Numbered from the stretch's first letter, positions 40,578-49,228 are shown. The stretch: 64,000 nt of DNA from an uncultured Alphaproteobacteria bacterium (GCA_902560675.1 CACEMP010000003.1:1-64000); one strand, 5' to 3'. Numbers and translations are program-made. The notes: generated by a model not told the origin, from the sequence alone.

Positions 40578-41681
40578 ATGACAATAGTTAATTCTTGGAA
40601 TGAATGGGATCCATTAAAACATGTAATAGTTGGGGCCGTTGAAAATGCAAATGTACCTCCTATGGAAACTGCACTTGTACCTAAGATTAGTAAAGATAGT
40701 GGAATGATGGGTTCTCACGGACCTCGTTCAAAAGAGTCAATCGACAAAGCTAATATACAACTAGAAAACTTTGTTAAAATTTTAAATTCTCTAAATATAA
40801 AAGTTGATCGACCAACACCTATTGACTTTTCTCAAAGTATCGAAACTCCAGATTGGTCAAATGATGGCATGTTTGGCTGTATGCCTCCAAGAGATGTTAT
40901 TCTCACTGTAGGAAATGAAATGCTAGAAGCACCCATGTCTTATAGGTGTAGATGGTTTGAGTATCTTGCATATAGACCTTTACTTGAAAAATATTATTCA
41001 GAAGATAAAAATATGAGATGGGAGTCGGCACCTAAACCAAGATTAACAAATCAATCTTATAAGTTTAATTATCTTCCTGAAGGCATAACTGAAGAAGAAC
41101 GATACAAAAAAATTGAAAATAGAGACATGATTTTGACAGAAAAAGAACCACTTTTTGATGCTGCAGAAATTTTACGCTTTGGAAAAGATCTTTTTTATCA
41201 TAACAATTTTACATCAAATTTAAGTGGCTTAGATTGGTTAAGAAGACATTATAGAAATCATCGTGTTCATCAAATTAATTTGCCAGGTGATTTAATACCA
41301 ACTCACATTGATGCATGTTTTACTCCTATTAAACCAGGAGTAATAATTATTAATCCAAATAGAAAAATTTCATCAGAGCAAAGAAAAATTTTTGATGATA
41401 ATAAATGGGAAATTCATGAAGCAGCTCCTTCTATTCATAATAGCCCACCACCTATGTGTTATTCATCTATTTGGTTATCTATGAATGTTTTGATAATTGA
41501 TCCTAAAACTATATGTGTCGAAGCGACTGAAGAAAAAATGATTAAACAAATGGAAAGTTTTGGATTAGATGTTATTCCAATTCCTTTTAGAGACGTTTAT
41601 GCTTTTGGTGGTAGTTTACATTGTGCAACAACTGATGTTTATAGAGAAGGTGAGTGTGAGGATTATTTTCCAAATCAATAA
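40578..41681 (+). CDS. Arginine:glycine amidinotransferase-like enzyme
   Basis: 367 aa, the length of the GAT/StrB1 group of the guanidino-group modifying superfamily. These enzymes move the amidino group of arginine to an amine acceptor, leaving ornithine. The catalytic triad is intact by alignment to human AGAT: Asp204 (RFGKDLF), His243 (PTHIDACF) and Cys349 (GGSLHCATTDV). Segments WLSMNVL and TSNLSGLDWLRRHY also match AGAT. Acceptor could be glycine (giving guanidinoacetate), GABA, or another amine; not decidable here. AAGGAA precedes the ATG and TATAAT lies at 40546-40551. It leads an eight-gene cluster with overlaps or gaps of at most 14 nt. Confidence 0.85.
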   Translation: MTIVNSWNEWDPLKHVIVGAVENANVPPMETALVPKISKDSGMMGSHGPRSKESIDKANIQLENFVKILNSLNIKVDRPTPIDFSQSIETPDWSNDGMFGCMPPRDVILTVGNEMLEAPMSYRCRWFEYLAYRPLLEKYYSEDKNMRWESAPKPRLTNQSYKFNYLPEGITEEERYKKIENRDMILTEKEPLFDAAEILRFGKDLFYHNNFTSNLSGLDWLRRHYRNHRVHQINLPGDLIPTHIDACFTPIKPGVIIINPNRKISSEQRKIFDDNKWEIHEAAPSIHNSPPPMCYSSIWLSMNVLIIDPKTICVEATEEKMIKQMESFGLDVIPIPFRDVYAFGGSLHCATTDVYREGECEDYFPNQ

Positions 41682-42436
41682 TGGATAGTTTTAATCAAAA
41701 TAATGTTAAAGCCAATTTAAAAGATACAAACTTTTCTAGAATTGGTGTAATTACACTATCAACTGATTTTACCATTGAGCAGGATTTTAGAAAAATTTGC
41801 CATAATTTACCTGTTGATCTATTTTTTAATAGGATACCTTTTTTAAATCCTCTAACTCATGAAAATTACATAAAGATGGCTGATCATATTACAGAAATAA
41901 CAAATCAAATATTACCCAATGAAAAAATACAAGTTGTAGCGTATGGATGTACTTCGGGTACTATTGAAATTGGTGAAAAAAGAATAAGATCTGAAATCTT
42001 CAAAGCTAAACCTGATGCTTTAATCACTACGCCTATTACAGCAGCTGTAAAAGCACTTAAATTGTTAAACCATAAAAAAATTGCTGTTCTTACCCCTTAT
42101 CCAAATGATGTTAATGTAAAAGTTTACAATTATTTAATAGATAGTGGTTTTGAAATTAAATCATTTAGTTCATTTAATTTAAACTATGACTCGGAAATTG
42201 CCAAAGTTACCCATGACAGTTTAATGAGAACAATTTCCTCAATTGATTCAACAGATGTTGATAGTATTTTTGTATCTTGTACCGCATTAAAAGTAATTGA
42301 TATTATTGAAAAATTAGAGTCAAAATTAAACACAGATATCATTTCAAGTAATCAAGCTATTATTTGGGATTCACTAAGATTATCTAATATTAATCAAAAA
42401 ATTGATGGTTTTGGTAATCTACTTAAATTACATTAA
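41681..42436 (+). CDS. Asp/Glu racemase / arylmalonate decarboxylase-like protein (EutA-like)
   Basis: 251 aa. The two catalytic cysteines of this superfamily are present: Cys90 in VAYGCTSGT and Cys200 in FVSCTAL, with IAVLTPYPNDVN between them. The family includes maleate isomerase, hydantoin racemase and EutA of ectoine-utilisation clusters; the order here (EutA-like, EutB-like, EutC-like) matches the eutABC block. Its start overlaps the amidinotransferase stop by one base. The reaction is unknown; cis-trans isomerisation or racemisation of a small dicarboxylate/amino acid is the family expectation. Confidence 0.75.
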   Translation: MDSFNQNNVKANLKDTNFSRIGVITLSTDFTIEQDFRKICHNLPVDLFFNRIPFLNPLTHENYIKMADHITEITNQILPNEKIQVVAYGCTSGTIEIGEKRIRSEIFKAKPDALITTPITAAVKALKLLNHKKIAVLTPYPNDVNVKVYNYLIDSGFEIKSFSSFNLNYDSEIAKVTHDSLMRTISSIDSTDVDSIFVSCTALKVIDIIEKLESKLNTDIISSNQAIIWDSLRLSNINQKIDGFGNLLKLH

Positions 42437-42448
42437 ATAGGGTTTAAA

Positions 42449-43411
42449 TTGATTACACTTCAACAAATACAAGATGCACATAAGAAGATTTTACCTTATG
42501 TTAATTATACACCATTAGTTAATTCTAATTTCTTATCAAAAAATAATAAAGTAAAACTAAAGTTAGAAAATTTTCAAATTACTGGTTCATTTAAGTTAAG
42601 AGGTGCAGTTAATAAGCTACTTTCTTTAAGCAAAGATGACAAAAACAAAGGAGTCATCGCAGTTTCTACAGGTAATCATGGCAAAGGAGTTGCTTATGCT
42701 TCAAAGGTATTAGGCATTCAATCAACAATATACATGTCTTCAATGGTTCCAGAATATAGAAAAGAGGCTATTGAAAAATTAGGAGCAAAAGTAGAAATTA
42801 TTGGAAAAAATAGTGATGAAGCTGATTTGCATGCTAAACGAATTGCCAAAGAAAAAAATATTCCATTAATCCATCCATTTGACGATGAAGATATTATTAT
42901 AGGTCAAGGAACAGTGGGTTTAGAAATGCTCGATCAGTTCCCAGATGTTGATACAGTTATTATTCCAACATCTGGCGGCGGCCTTATTTCTGGAATTGCA
43001 CAAGCAATTAAACTTCAAAAACCTGATACAAAAATTATTGCAGTATCCATGGAAAGAGGACCCTCCATGTATGAAAGTCTAAAACAAGGTAAGCCTGTCG
43101 ATGTTAAGGAAACTGAAACTTTAGCTGATTGTTTAGGTGGCAGCATTGGCTTAGATAATAAATTTACTTTTAATATTGTACAAAAATATGTTGATGACTT
43201 TGTTTTAGTTAGTGAAGAAAAAATAGCTGAGGGAATAAGAATGAATTTTTTAGAACATAAAATAGTATCTGAAGGTGCAGCAGCAACAAGTGTTATGGTT
43301 GTTAAAGAAAAACTAACATCACACTTAGGAAAAAATATAATCTGTTTAATTTGTGGAGGTAATATAGACTCGGAATTATTCAATAAAGTTTTAAGTCATG
43401 CTCATACTTAA
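42449..43411 (+). CDS. Threonine dehydratase / threo-hydroxyaspartate ammonia-lyase-like PLP enzyme (EutB-like)
   Basis: 320 aa. Fold-type II PLP enzyme: Schiff-base Lys49 in TGSFKLRGA, STGNHGKGVAYA phosphate-contact loop, TSGGGLISG glycine loop and the terminal LICGGNIDSELF. Length lacks the ACT regulatory domain of biosynthetic IlvA, so it is the catabolic/serine-racemase-like type. Homologues are EutB and BhcB, which dehydrate beta-hydroxyaspartate. TTG start with AGGG a few bases upstream; its 3' end overlaps the next gene by 14 nt. Confidence 0.82.
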   Translation: MITLQQIQDAHKKILPYVNYTPLVNSNFLSKNNKVKLKLENFQITGSFKLRGAVNKLLSLSKDDKNKGVIAVSTGNHGKGVAYASKVLGIQSTIYMSSMVPEYRKEAIEKLGAKVEIIGKNSDEADLHAKRIAKEKNIPLIHPFDDEDIIIGQGTVGLEMLDQFPDVDTVIIPTSGGGLISGIAQAIKLQKPDTKIIAVSMERGPSMYESLKQGKPVDVKETETLADCLGGSIGLDNKFTFNIVQKYVDDFVLVSEEKIAEGIRMNFLEHKIVSEGAAATSVMVVKEKLTSHLGKNIICLICGGNIDSELFNKVLSHAHT

Positions 43412-44372
43412 TAAAAATCAGATTATTCAACATGTGCACTTAAATGAAGAACTCATTCCAATAATTGAAGAAGCTTTTGTCAGTTTATCAAAAGGATCAG
43501 TTATGATGCCCCCAATTATGAGAATTGATATTAAGAAATACCATGGCGAATCTGATATTAAAGCTGCTTATATTGAAGGTTTAGATAGCTTTGCAATAAA
43601 AATAGCATCAGGTTTTTTTGATAATCCAAAAATTGGTTTGCCATCAAGTAATGGATTGATGGTTTTATTAGACTCTGAAACAGGAATAGTAAAATCTGTT
43701 TTATTAGATGAAGGTTATCTTACAGATACTAGAACAGCTATTGCAGGAGCTATAGCTACAAAATATTTATCAAATCAAAACGCTAATACGGTGGGGATCA
43801 TTGGAGCTGGAATTCAAGCCAGATTACAACTTCAAGCTATAATGTTAGTGAGAAAAATTAATAAAATTACGGTTTGGGCAAGAGACAAGATTAAAGCTAA
43901 TCAATTTTTAGATAGCTTTAAAGATTTAGAAATAGATTTGCATATGGCTTCTTCTTGTAAAGAATTGGCTTGTTTATCAGAGATAATCGTTACAACAACT
44001 CCAAGTAAAAAACCTCTTTTAGAGTTTGATTGGATAAAAAAAGGAACACATATAACTGCAATGGGATCAGATGCAGAACATAAAAATGAAATAGATCCTC
44101 ATATGTTAAAATATTGTGATCAATATGTGCCAGATAATCAATCACAGACAAGTGCATTAGGTGAATTACATCATGCATTGAAAAAAAATCTAATTTCATC
44201 TCAAGAAAAATTTAATGATCTTGGTGATATTATTAATGATCCAAACTTAGGAAGAAAAAATAAAGAAGATATAACGATATGTGATTTGACAGGAACTGGT
44301 GTACAAGATACTGCGATAGCAAGATTTACTTTTAATCTTTGTAAAAAAAATAATTTAGGCATCAATATTTAA
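43398..44372 (+). CDS. Ornithine cyclodeaminase/mu-crystallin family protein (EutC-like)
   Basis: 324 aa. NAD(P)-binding Rossmann motif VGIIGAGIQARLQ in the middle, preceded by the family's KSVLLDEGYLTDTRTAIAGA segment and followed by TGTGVQDTAIA near the C-terminus. Family members cyclise or reduce imines: ornithine cyclodeaminase, ketimine reductases, BhcD iminosuccinate reductase, and EutC. Standing next to a hydroxyaspartate-lyase-like gene, an imine-handling partner role is plausible. True ornithine cyclodeaminase activity would also fit, because the cluster's amidinotransferase releases ornithine. Confidence 0.8.
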   Translation: MLILNKNQIIQHVHLNEELIPIIEEAFVSLSKGSVMMPPIMRIDIKKYHGESDIKAAYIEGLDSFAIKIASGFFDNPKIGLPSSNGLMVLLDSETGIVKSVLLDEGYLTDTRTAIAGAIATKYLSNQNANTVGIIGAGIQARLQLQAIMLVRKINKITVWARDKIKANQFLDSFKDLEIDLHMASSCKELACLSEIIVTTTPSKKPLLEFDWIKKGTHITAMGSDAEHKNEIDPHMLKYCDQYVPDNQSQTSALGELHHALKKNLISSQEKFNDLGDIINDPNLGRKNKEDITICDLTGTGVQDTAIARFTFNLCKKNNLGINI

Positions 44373-44375
44373 AAC

Positions 44376-45818
44376 ATGAGTCAAACAATAATTAAAAAAA
44401 CATCTGATTACTTCAAATCTAAAGGAGTTGTCTTGCCAAGTATAAGTGAACTTCAAAATCCTCAAAGTATTAATGAAAATATTAAAAATTCTCTAAAAAA
44501 AATAAATAATAATGACATAAACCCACTTAATCTTTTTAGAGTACATTGGTTCAACAAAAGAGATCAATCAGGTTTTGGTAATGAGCCTGAATATGTTGTG
44601 CTTCCGTCAGAATTTACTGGGGTCAAAGCAAAGATTATTGTAAATATGGGACGTTATTTTCCCTTAATAACAGCTCATAAAGTTTTGGCAGCTTATGGTT
44701 GTTTGCTTCCAAGAATATTGAATGGCACTTTTGATTTTGAAAAACATAAAGCAGTTTGGCCTTCAACAGGAAATTATTGCAGAGGTGGAGTAGCAATATC
44801 TCGTATCATGGGACTTAATAGTATTGCTATACTTCCTGAAGGGATGAGTAATGAGAGATTTGAATGGTTGAATAATTGGGTCGAAGATAAAAAAAATATT
44901 ATAAAGACAAAAGGCACAGAAAGCAATGTGAAAGAAATCTATGATGCTTGTAATGAACTAAAAAAAGATAGTCAAAACGATATTATAAATCAATTTGATG
45001 AGTATTTTAATTACGGTATTCATCGTTCTGTAACTGGTCCATCTTTTGAAAAATCATTTCTTAAAGTTAAAGGTGACAGTAATTTAGTTCCAAGGTTTTA
45101 TGTTAGCGCTTCAGGTTCTAGCGGTACTCTAGCAGCAGGAGATTATCTTAAAGATAAATTACAAACAAAAATTGCAGTTGTAGAAGCTTTGGAGTGTCCA
45201 ACATTGCTTCATGGAGGTTATGGTGAACATAATATACAAGGAATTGGCGATAAACATGTTCCACTTATTCATAATGTAATGAATACGGATTTTGTTGTAG
45301 ATATTTCAGATCAAGCTACCAATAATCTAAATATGATTTTTAATACTGAAATTGGAAAAAGGTTTTTAATACAGAGAAAGAATTTAGATCCTAATTTTGT
45401 TTCTCGACTTCCTGAATTTGGTTTTTCAGCAATAGCAAATATATTAGCTTCAATAAAACTAGCTAAATATATGGATTTAAATAGTGATGATGCAATTATC
45501 ACCGTTGCTACTGATGGTGCAGATTTGTACATGTCAGAATTAAATAAAACGATCAATGATTTTAAAGATAATTATAATGAAATAGTTTGTGCTGAATTAT
45601 TAGGTAAGCATTTATCAGGCATATCAACTGATAATATGTTGGAACTTTCTTATATGGATAAAAAAAGAATATTTAATCTAGGTTACTTTACATGGGTAGA
45701 ACAACAAGGCATAAGTCTTGATGATTTTGAGAAACGAAAAGATCAGAAATTTTGGAATTCACATTATGAATACATGCTTTCTCTAGACAATCAGATTAAA
45801 GAATTTAATAATATGTAG
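44376..45818 (+). CDS. Cysteine synthase/tryptophan-synthase-beta-like PLP protein of unknown substrate
   Basis: 480 aa. Not a standard named enzyme, but fold-type II PLP features can be read: likely Schiff-base Lys102 in FPLITAHKVLAAYG, phosphate loop PSTGNYCRGGVAISRIMGL (about 129-147), and a glycine-rich loop SASGSSGTLAAGDYL. ALECPTLLHGGYGEHNIQGIG resembles the region before the cofactor pocket of cysteine synthases. At 480 residues it is longer than OASTL (about 310-330), with an N-terminal extension of about 80 residues and an inserted segment after residue 160. It starts 3 nt after the EutC-like gene and ends 3 nt before the M20 gene. A lyase or beta-replacement step is the family expectation. 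Confidence 0.7.
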   Translation: MSQTIIKKTSDYFKSKGVVLPSISELQNPQSINENIKNSLKKINNNDINPLNLFRVHWFNKRDQSGFGNEPEYVVLPSEFTGVKAKIIVNMGRYFPLITAHKVLAAYGCLLPRILNGTFDFEKHKAVWPSTGNYCRGGVAISRIMGLNSIAILPEGMSNERFEWLNNWVEDKKNIIKTKGTESNVKEIYDACNELKKDSQNDIINQFDEYFNYGIHRSVTGPSFEKSFLKVKGDSNLVPRFYVSASGSSGTLAAGDYLKDKLQTKIAVVEALECPTLLHGGYGEHNIQGIGDKHVPLIHNVMNTDFVVDISDQATNNLNMIFNTEIGKRFLIQRKNLDPNFVSRLPEFGFSAIANILASIKLAKYMDLNSDDAIITVATDGADLYMSELNKTINDFKDNYNEIVCAELLGKHLSGISTDNMLELSYMDKKRIFNLGYFTWVEQQGISLDDFEKRKDQKFWNSHYEYMLSLDNQIKEFNNM

Positions 45819-45821
45819 TTT

Positions 45822-46976
45822 ATGAAAACACAAGCTTTACATAACCAATTAGTAGAATGGCGTCATGATCTTCATATGCACCCACAATTAAGTTTTGAAG
45901 AAGAGTATGCTGCAGCAAAAGTGTCCACACTACTTAAAGAGTTTGGCATAGAAGTTCATTCGGGTATAGCCAGAACAGGCGTAGTTGGAATATTAAAAAA
46001 AGGGAATAGTTCAAAATCAATTGGTATTAGAGCTGATATGGATGCTCTTCCTATACATGAAACCAACACTTTTAGTTATAAGTCAAAATTCGATAATCGA
46101 ATGCATGCATGTGGACATGACGGCCACACAACTATGTTATTAGGTGCAGCAAAATATTTGGCAGAAAAAGGGAACTTCAATGGTACCGTATATTTTATTT
46201 TTCAACCTGATGAAGAAAATACATTTGGTGCAAGAACTATGATTGATGAAGGTCTATTTGATAATTTTAGTATTGATGAAGTATATGCTTTGCACAACAT
46301 TCCTAATATGGAAATTGGAACATTTGGAACAAGAAAAGGAGCCATTACAGCAAGTGAAAATTTATTTGAAATAGAAATAAAAGCTAAAGGTGGTCATGCG
46401 GCATTGCCTCATATGGGTGTTGATGCAATAACCGTTGGTTCTCAAATAGCTGTGGCTCTTCAATCGATTGTATCAAGAAAGTTAAATCCAGCAGATAATG
46501 GTATAGTTTCTATTACTGAATTTATGACAGATGGTAAAAAAAATGTTTTGCCAGGTATGGTAAAAATGACTGGTGACGCGAGAGCTTTATCAAAAGAAAC
46601 AAATGAAAAAATTGCTTCAAAAATGTTACAAATTGTCGAAGGTATTTGCAATGCACATGGTGTTAATGGTAGTGTTAAATATGAAACGACATGCCCAGTA
46701 ACTTATAATTCAAAAAACCAAACTGAGTCTGCAACAAAAGCTGCAGTTTCATTACTTGGCAACGATAGATGTAATGCTGATATTGAACCACGTTTATTCT
46801 CAGAAGATTTTTCTGTTATGGCAAATGAAATACCTGGCTGTTTTGTTTTAATGGGTAACGGTACATCAGAGCAGCATTCTAGACCTTTACATGCAGACAA
46901 TTATGATTTTAATGACGAATTATTAGTCATAGGTTCTTCATATTGGACTGAATTGGTAGAACAACAATTAAAATAA
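45822..46976 (+). CDS. M20D-family amidohydrolase (hippurate hydrolase/N-acyl amino acid deacylase type)
   Basis: 384 aa. Metal-dependent amidohydrolase: RADMDALP, ACGHDGHTTMLLGAA (Cys97, His99, His102), QPDEEN with the catalytic Glu pair, GGHAALPH, and PLHADNYDFND near the C-terminus. It removes an acyl group from an amino acid; family members include HipO, auxin-conjugate hydrolases and enzymes annotated DoeB2 (N-acetyl-diaminobutyrate deacetylase of ectoine degradation). Its position right before an M24 hydrolase, one base from stop to ATG, parallels the hydrolase-deacetylase pair of ectoine breakdown. Exact substrate unknown. Confidence 0.82.
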   Translation: MKTQALHNQLVEWRHDLHMHPQLSFEEEYAAAKVSTLLKEFGIEVHSGIARTGVVGILKKGNSSKSIGIRADMDALPIHETNTFSYKSKFDNRMHACGHDGHTTMLLGAAKYLAEKGNFNGTVYFIFQPDEENTFGARTMIDEGLFDNFSIDEVYALHNIPNMEIGTFGTRKGAITASENLFEIEIKAKGGHAALPHMGVDAITVGSQIAVALQSIVSRKLNPADNGIVSITEFMTDGKKNVLPGMVKMTGDARALSKETNEKIASKMLQIVEGICNAHGVNGSVKYETTCPVTYNSKNQTESATKAAVSLLGNDRCNADIEPRLFSEDFSVMANEIPGCFVLMGNGTSEQHSRPLHADNYDFNDELLVIGSSYWTELVEQQLK

Positions 46977-48134
46977 ATGTTTTCTGAAAATTTAAATAAA
47001 TTAAAGAAAAAAATGTCTGAGAATAATATTGATCTCTCAATTATAACTGATGATGACTCTATATATTATTTCACAGGATACCATGACTTCCTTCATATGG
47101 ATTTTTATCGACCAACACTTTTAGTCGTTTCAAATGATCATAAAACTTACTTAATTACACCTCTTCTTGATGTTTTATTAGTACCAGAAACTTGTCCTGT
47201 AGATTTGGTTGAAACATGGAATGATGGTATTGGAAATGAATGGAGAGAATTATTACCTCAAATCATCAATCAGCATAAAAATATTTTTATTGAAAAATTT
47301 AAAATAAATCCAATGGTTAAGAGTTACTTAGATGAATTACTTCAAGACCATCCTGGTGATATAACTAAATTAATAGATAATATAAGAATGATCAAATCTA
47401 ATCATGAATTGAATATAGCTCGTCATGCTGGTGAAGTTGGTATGGCTATGATGGAGGCAGCTAAAAAAACAATTGACCATAATGTTCCTGAGTATGAGGT
47501 CGCACTTGCGCAATCACAAGCCGGAACAAGAAAAGCTGCAGAGCTTTTAAAAAAATTTTATCCTGATAATATTAATATGTCTCCAAATATTCACTTTTTA
47601 CCAGTTATGACATCAGGTCATGATTTACCTAAAACTCACCATCGCGCTTCAACCAAAATTATTAAAAAAGGTGATCCCGTATTTGTATGTTATTGTGGTT
47701 CTACAAATTTTCATAGGTTTAAGTTAGGTTTTGACAGAATATTTTGGGTAGAAGAAATTCAATCTAATGAACAAATAAAAGCTTTTGAGGCTGCAGTTAA
47801 ATCTCAAAAAGCTGCTCTTGAAATTCTTGGCCCAGGAGTTACGGCTGAAGAAGTTCATGCTGCTTATGCAGATACTATACAGTCTGAAGGATACCCGTAT
47901 CCTACTTTTCGATGTGGCAGAGGTACGGGCTTTAGTTTTTTAGAGGAGCCACAATTAGTAGTTGGTAATAAAACAGTACTCGAGCCTGGAATGGTATTTG
48001 CCGTTGATGGAGGAGCAAGTGCAAATAAATTTAGATCACAGGTTGGTGATAGTTTTATTATTACAAAAGATGGATACGAACAAATTACACATCATTCTAA
48101 AAATATTGATGATCTAATAATTCAACATGGATGA
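46977..48134 (+). CDS. M24-family 'pita-bread' hydrolase without metal ligands (creatinase/ectoine-hydrolase-like)
   Basis: 385 aa: creatinase-N domain (about 1-140) and pita-bread catalytic domain (about 145-385). The stretch ARHAGEVGMAMMEA...NVPEYEVALAQ aligns with creatinase. By eye, the five M24 metal ligands (Asp, Asp, His, Glu, Glu) become Tyr239, Gly251, Arg315, Asp344 and Gly357, so it should not be a metallo-aminopeptidase. Creatinase and ectoine hydrolase (EutD/DoeA) are known metal-free M24 enzymes. The LTGYDGWSFYV-like signature I expect in ectoine hydrolases is replaced by FTGYHDFLHMDFYRP, closer in form to creatinase (DFLYCSFGRP). soxBDAG downstream fits sarcosine release. Abuts the M20 gene and overlaps the next gene by 8 nt. 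Confidence 0.78.
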   Translation: MFSENLNKLKKKMSENNIDLSIITDDDSIYYFTGYHDFLHMDFYRPTLLVVSNDHKTYLITPLLDVLLVPETCPVDLVETWNDGIGNEWRELLPQIINQHKNIFIEKFKINPMVKSYLDELLQDHPGDITKLIDNIRMIKSNHELNIARHAGEVGMAMMEAAKKTIDHNVPEYEVALAQSQAGTRKAAELLKKFYPDNINMSPNIHFLPVMTSGHDLPKTHHRASTKIIKKGDPVFVCYCGSTNFHRFKLGFDRIFWVEEIQSNEQIKAFEAAVKSQKAALEILGPGVTAEEVHAAYADTIQSEGYPYPTFRCGRGTGFSFLEEPQLVVGNKTVLEPGMVFAVDGGASANKFRSQVGDSFIITKDGYEQITHHSKNIDDLIIQHG

Positions 48135-49152
48135 AATAACAGTATTTAATACACATTGTTGTGGTGAAATTGGGGATGTCGTAATTGGATTCAAAGGTTT
48201 AAAGTTCAATTCACCTGAAGAAGCTTCTAAAAAACTTTTTTTAGATAAAAAATGGAGAAATTTTTTTTTAAATGAACCTCGGGGAGGAGTCTTTAAACAT
48301 TGTAATATTATTTTAGAGCCTTCAAATAAAAATGCAGATGCTGGATTTGTCATTATGGAACCAGAAGATAATCCTCCAATGAGTGGATCAAATACAATTT
48401 GTGTAACAACAGTCTTATTAGAAAAAAATATTGTTCAAATGAAATATCCTAAAACAATGCTTACACTTGAAGCTCCCGGTGGTTTAATAAAAGTTGTTGC
48501 TGATTGTGAAAATAAGAAAGTTAAAAGTGTAACTTTTACTAATCTTGCCTGCTTTGCAGATAAGATAGATGTAGATTTAAAGACTAAAAATTATGGTACA
48601 ATTAAAGTAAGTACTGCTTTTGGTGGTGATAGTTTTTTGATTTGTAATGCTAGTGATTTTAATCTTAAAATTGAACCACAAAATGCAATTAAATTTGTAA
48701 ATGTTGCCAAAGAATTATTAAAAGAAGCAAATGCATCAATTGGATTTGAACATCCTACAATTAAAGAATTAAACTATCTTTCCTTTTGTCAATTTATTGA
48801 ACCTTTGCAAAAAAATAATCGATCATTACTAACAGGGTTAAATACTGTTGTTATACGACCAGGGAAACTTGATCGTTCACCTTGCGGTACAGGCACTTCA
48901 GCAAGATTAGCAGTAATGAAAGAAAAAAATGAAATACAACTAAATGAAGAATTTATATCAAAGTCTATTATAGGATCATCATTTAAAGCTAGTATTGAAA
49001 AGGAAATTCAAATAAATAACAAAAATTGTATTATTCCAAAAATAACTGGTACTGCATTTATCACTGGAAAACAAAGTTTATATTTCGATAAGGATGATCC
49101 TTTTCCGGAAGGTTATAGATTAAATGACACATGGCCAGATTCATCAACTTAA
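48127..49152 (+). CDS. Proline racemase-superfamily enzyme, Ser/Cys type (hydroxyproline epimerase/dehydratase-like)
   Basis: 341 aa. Proline racemases use two Cys on opposite faces. Here the first is Ser86 in PPMSGSNTICV while the second, Cys253 in LDRSPCGTGTSARLA, is kept. EAPGGLIKV and AFGGDSFL are family landmarks. A Ser at the first site is seen in superfamily members with hydroxyproline epimerase and/or 3-hydroxyproline dehydratase activity, whereas true proline racemase needs both Cys. It overlaps the M24 gene by 8 nt, so it belongs to the same operon. A cyclic imino acid or dehydration substrate is the likely theme. Confidence 0.82.
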   Translation: MDEITVFNTHCCGEIGDVVIGFKGLKFNSPEEASKKLFLDKKWRNFFLNEPRGGVFKHCNIILEPSNKNADAGFVIMEPEDNPPMSGSNTICVTTVLLEKNIVQMKYPKTMLTLEAPGGLIKVVADCENKKVKSVTFTNLACFADKIDVDLKTKNYGTIKVSTAFGGDSFLICNASDFNLKIEPQNAIKFVNVAKELLKEANASIGFEHPTIKELNYLSFCQFIEPLQKNNRSLLTGLNTVVIRPGKLDRSPCGTGTSARLAVMKEKNEIQLNEEFISKSIIGSSFKASIEKEIQINNKNCIIPKITGTAFITGKQSLYFDKDDPFPEGYRLNDTWPDSST

Positions 49153-49228
49153 CTGTGATTAAATAACACTAGCTTGGTAAATTAATTTATTTTACTTTAA
49201 TCAATTATTCTAATAATTAATAAAACAA

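Noticed and set aside
46977-48134. Annotation of the M24 protein as Xaa-Pro aminopeptidase or as ectoine hydrolase
   Set aside because: All metal ligands are altered, excluding a normal aminopeptidase, and the expected LTGYDGWSFYV-type ectoine hydrolase signature is not there; left as M24 creatinase/ectoine-hydrolase-like.
49153-49228. Possible glycine riboswitch upstream of soxB
   Set aside because: The 76-nt spacer is too short for a tandem or single glycine aptamer and lacks its conserved core; only AT-rich sequence is seen.
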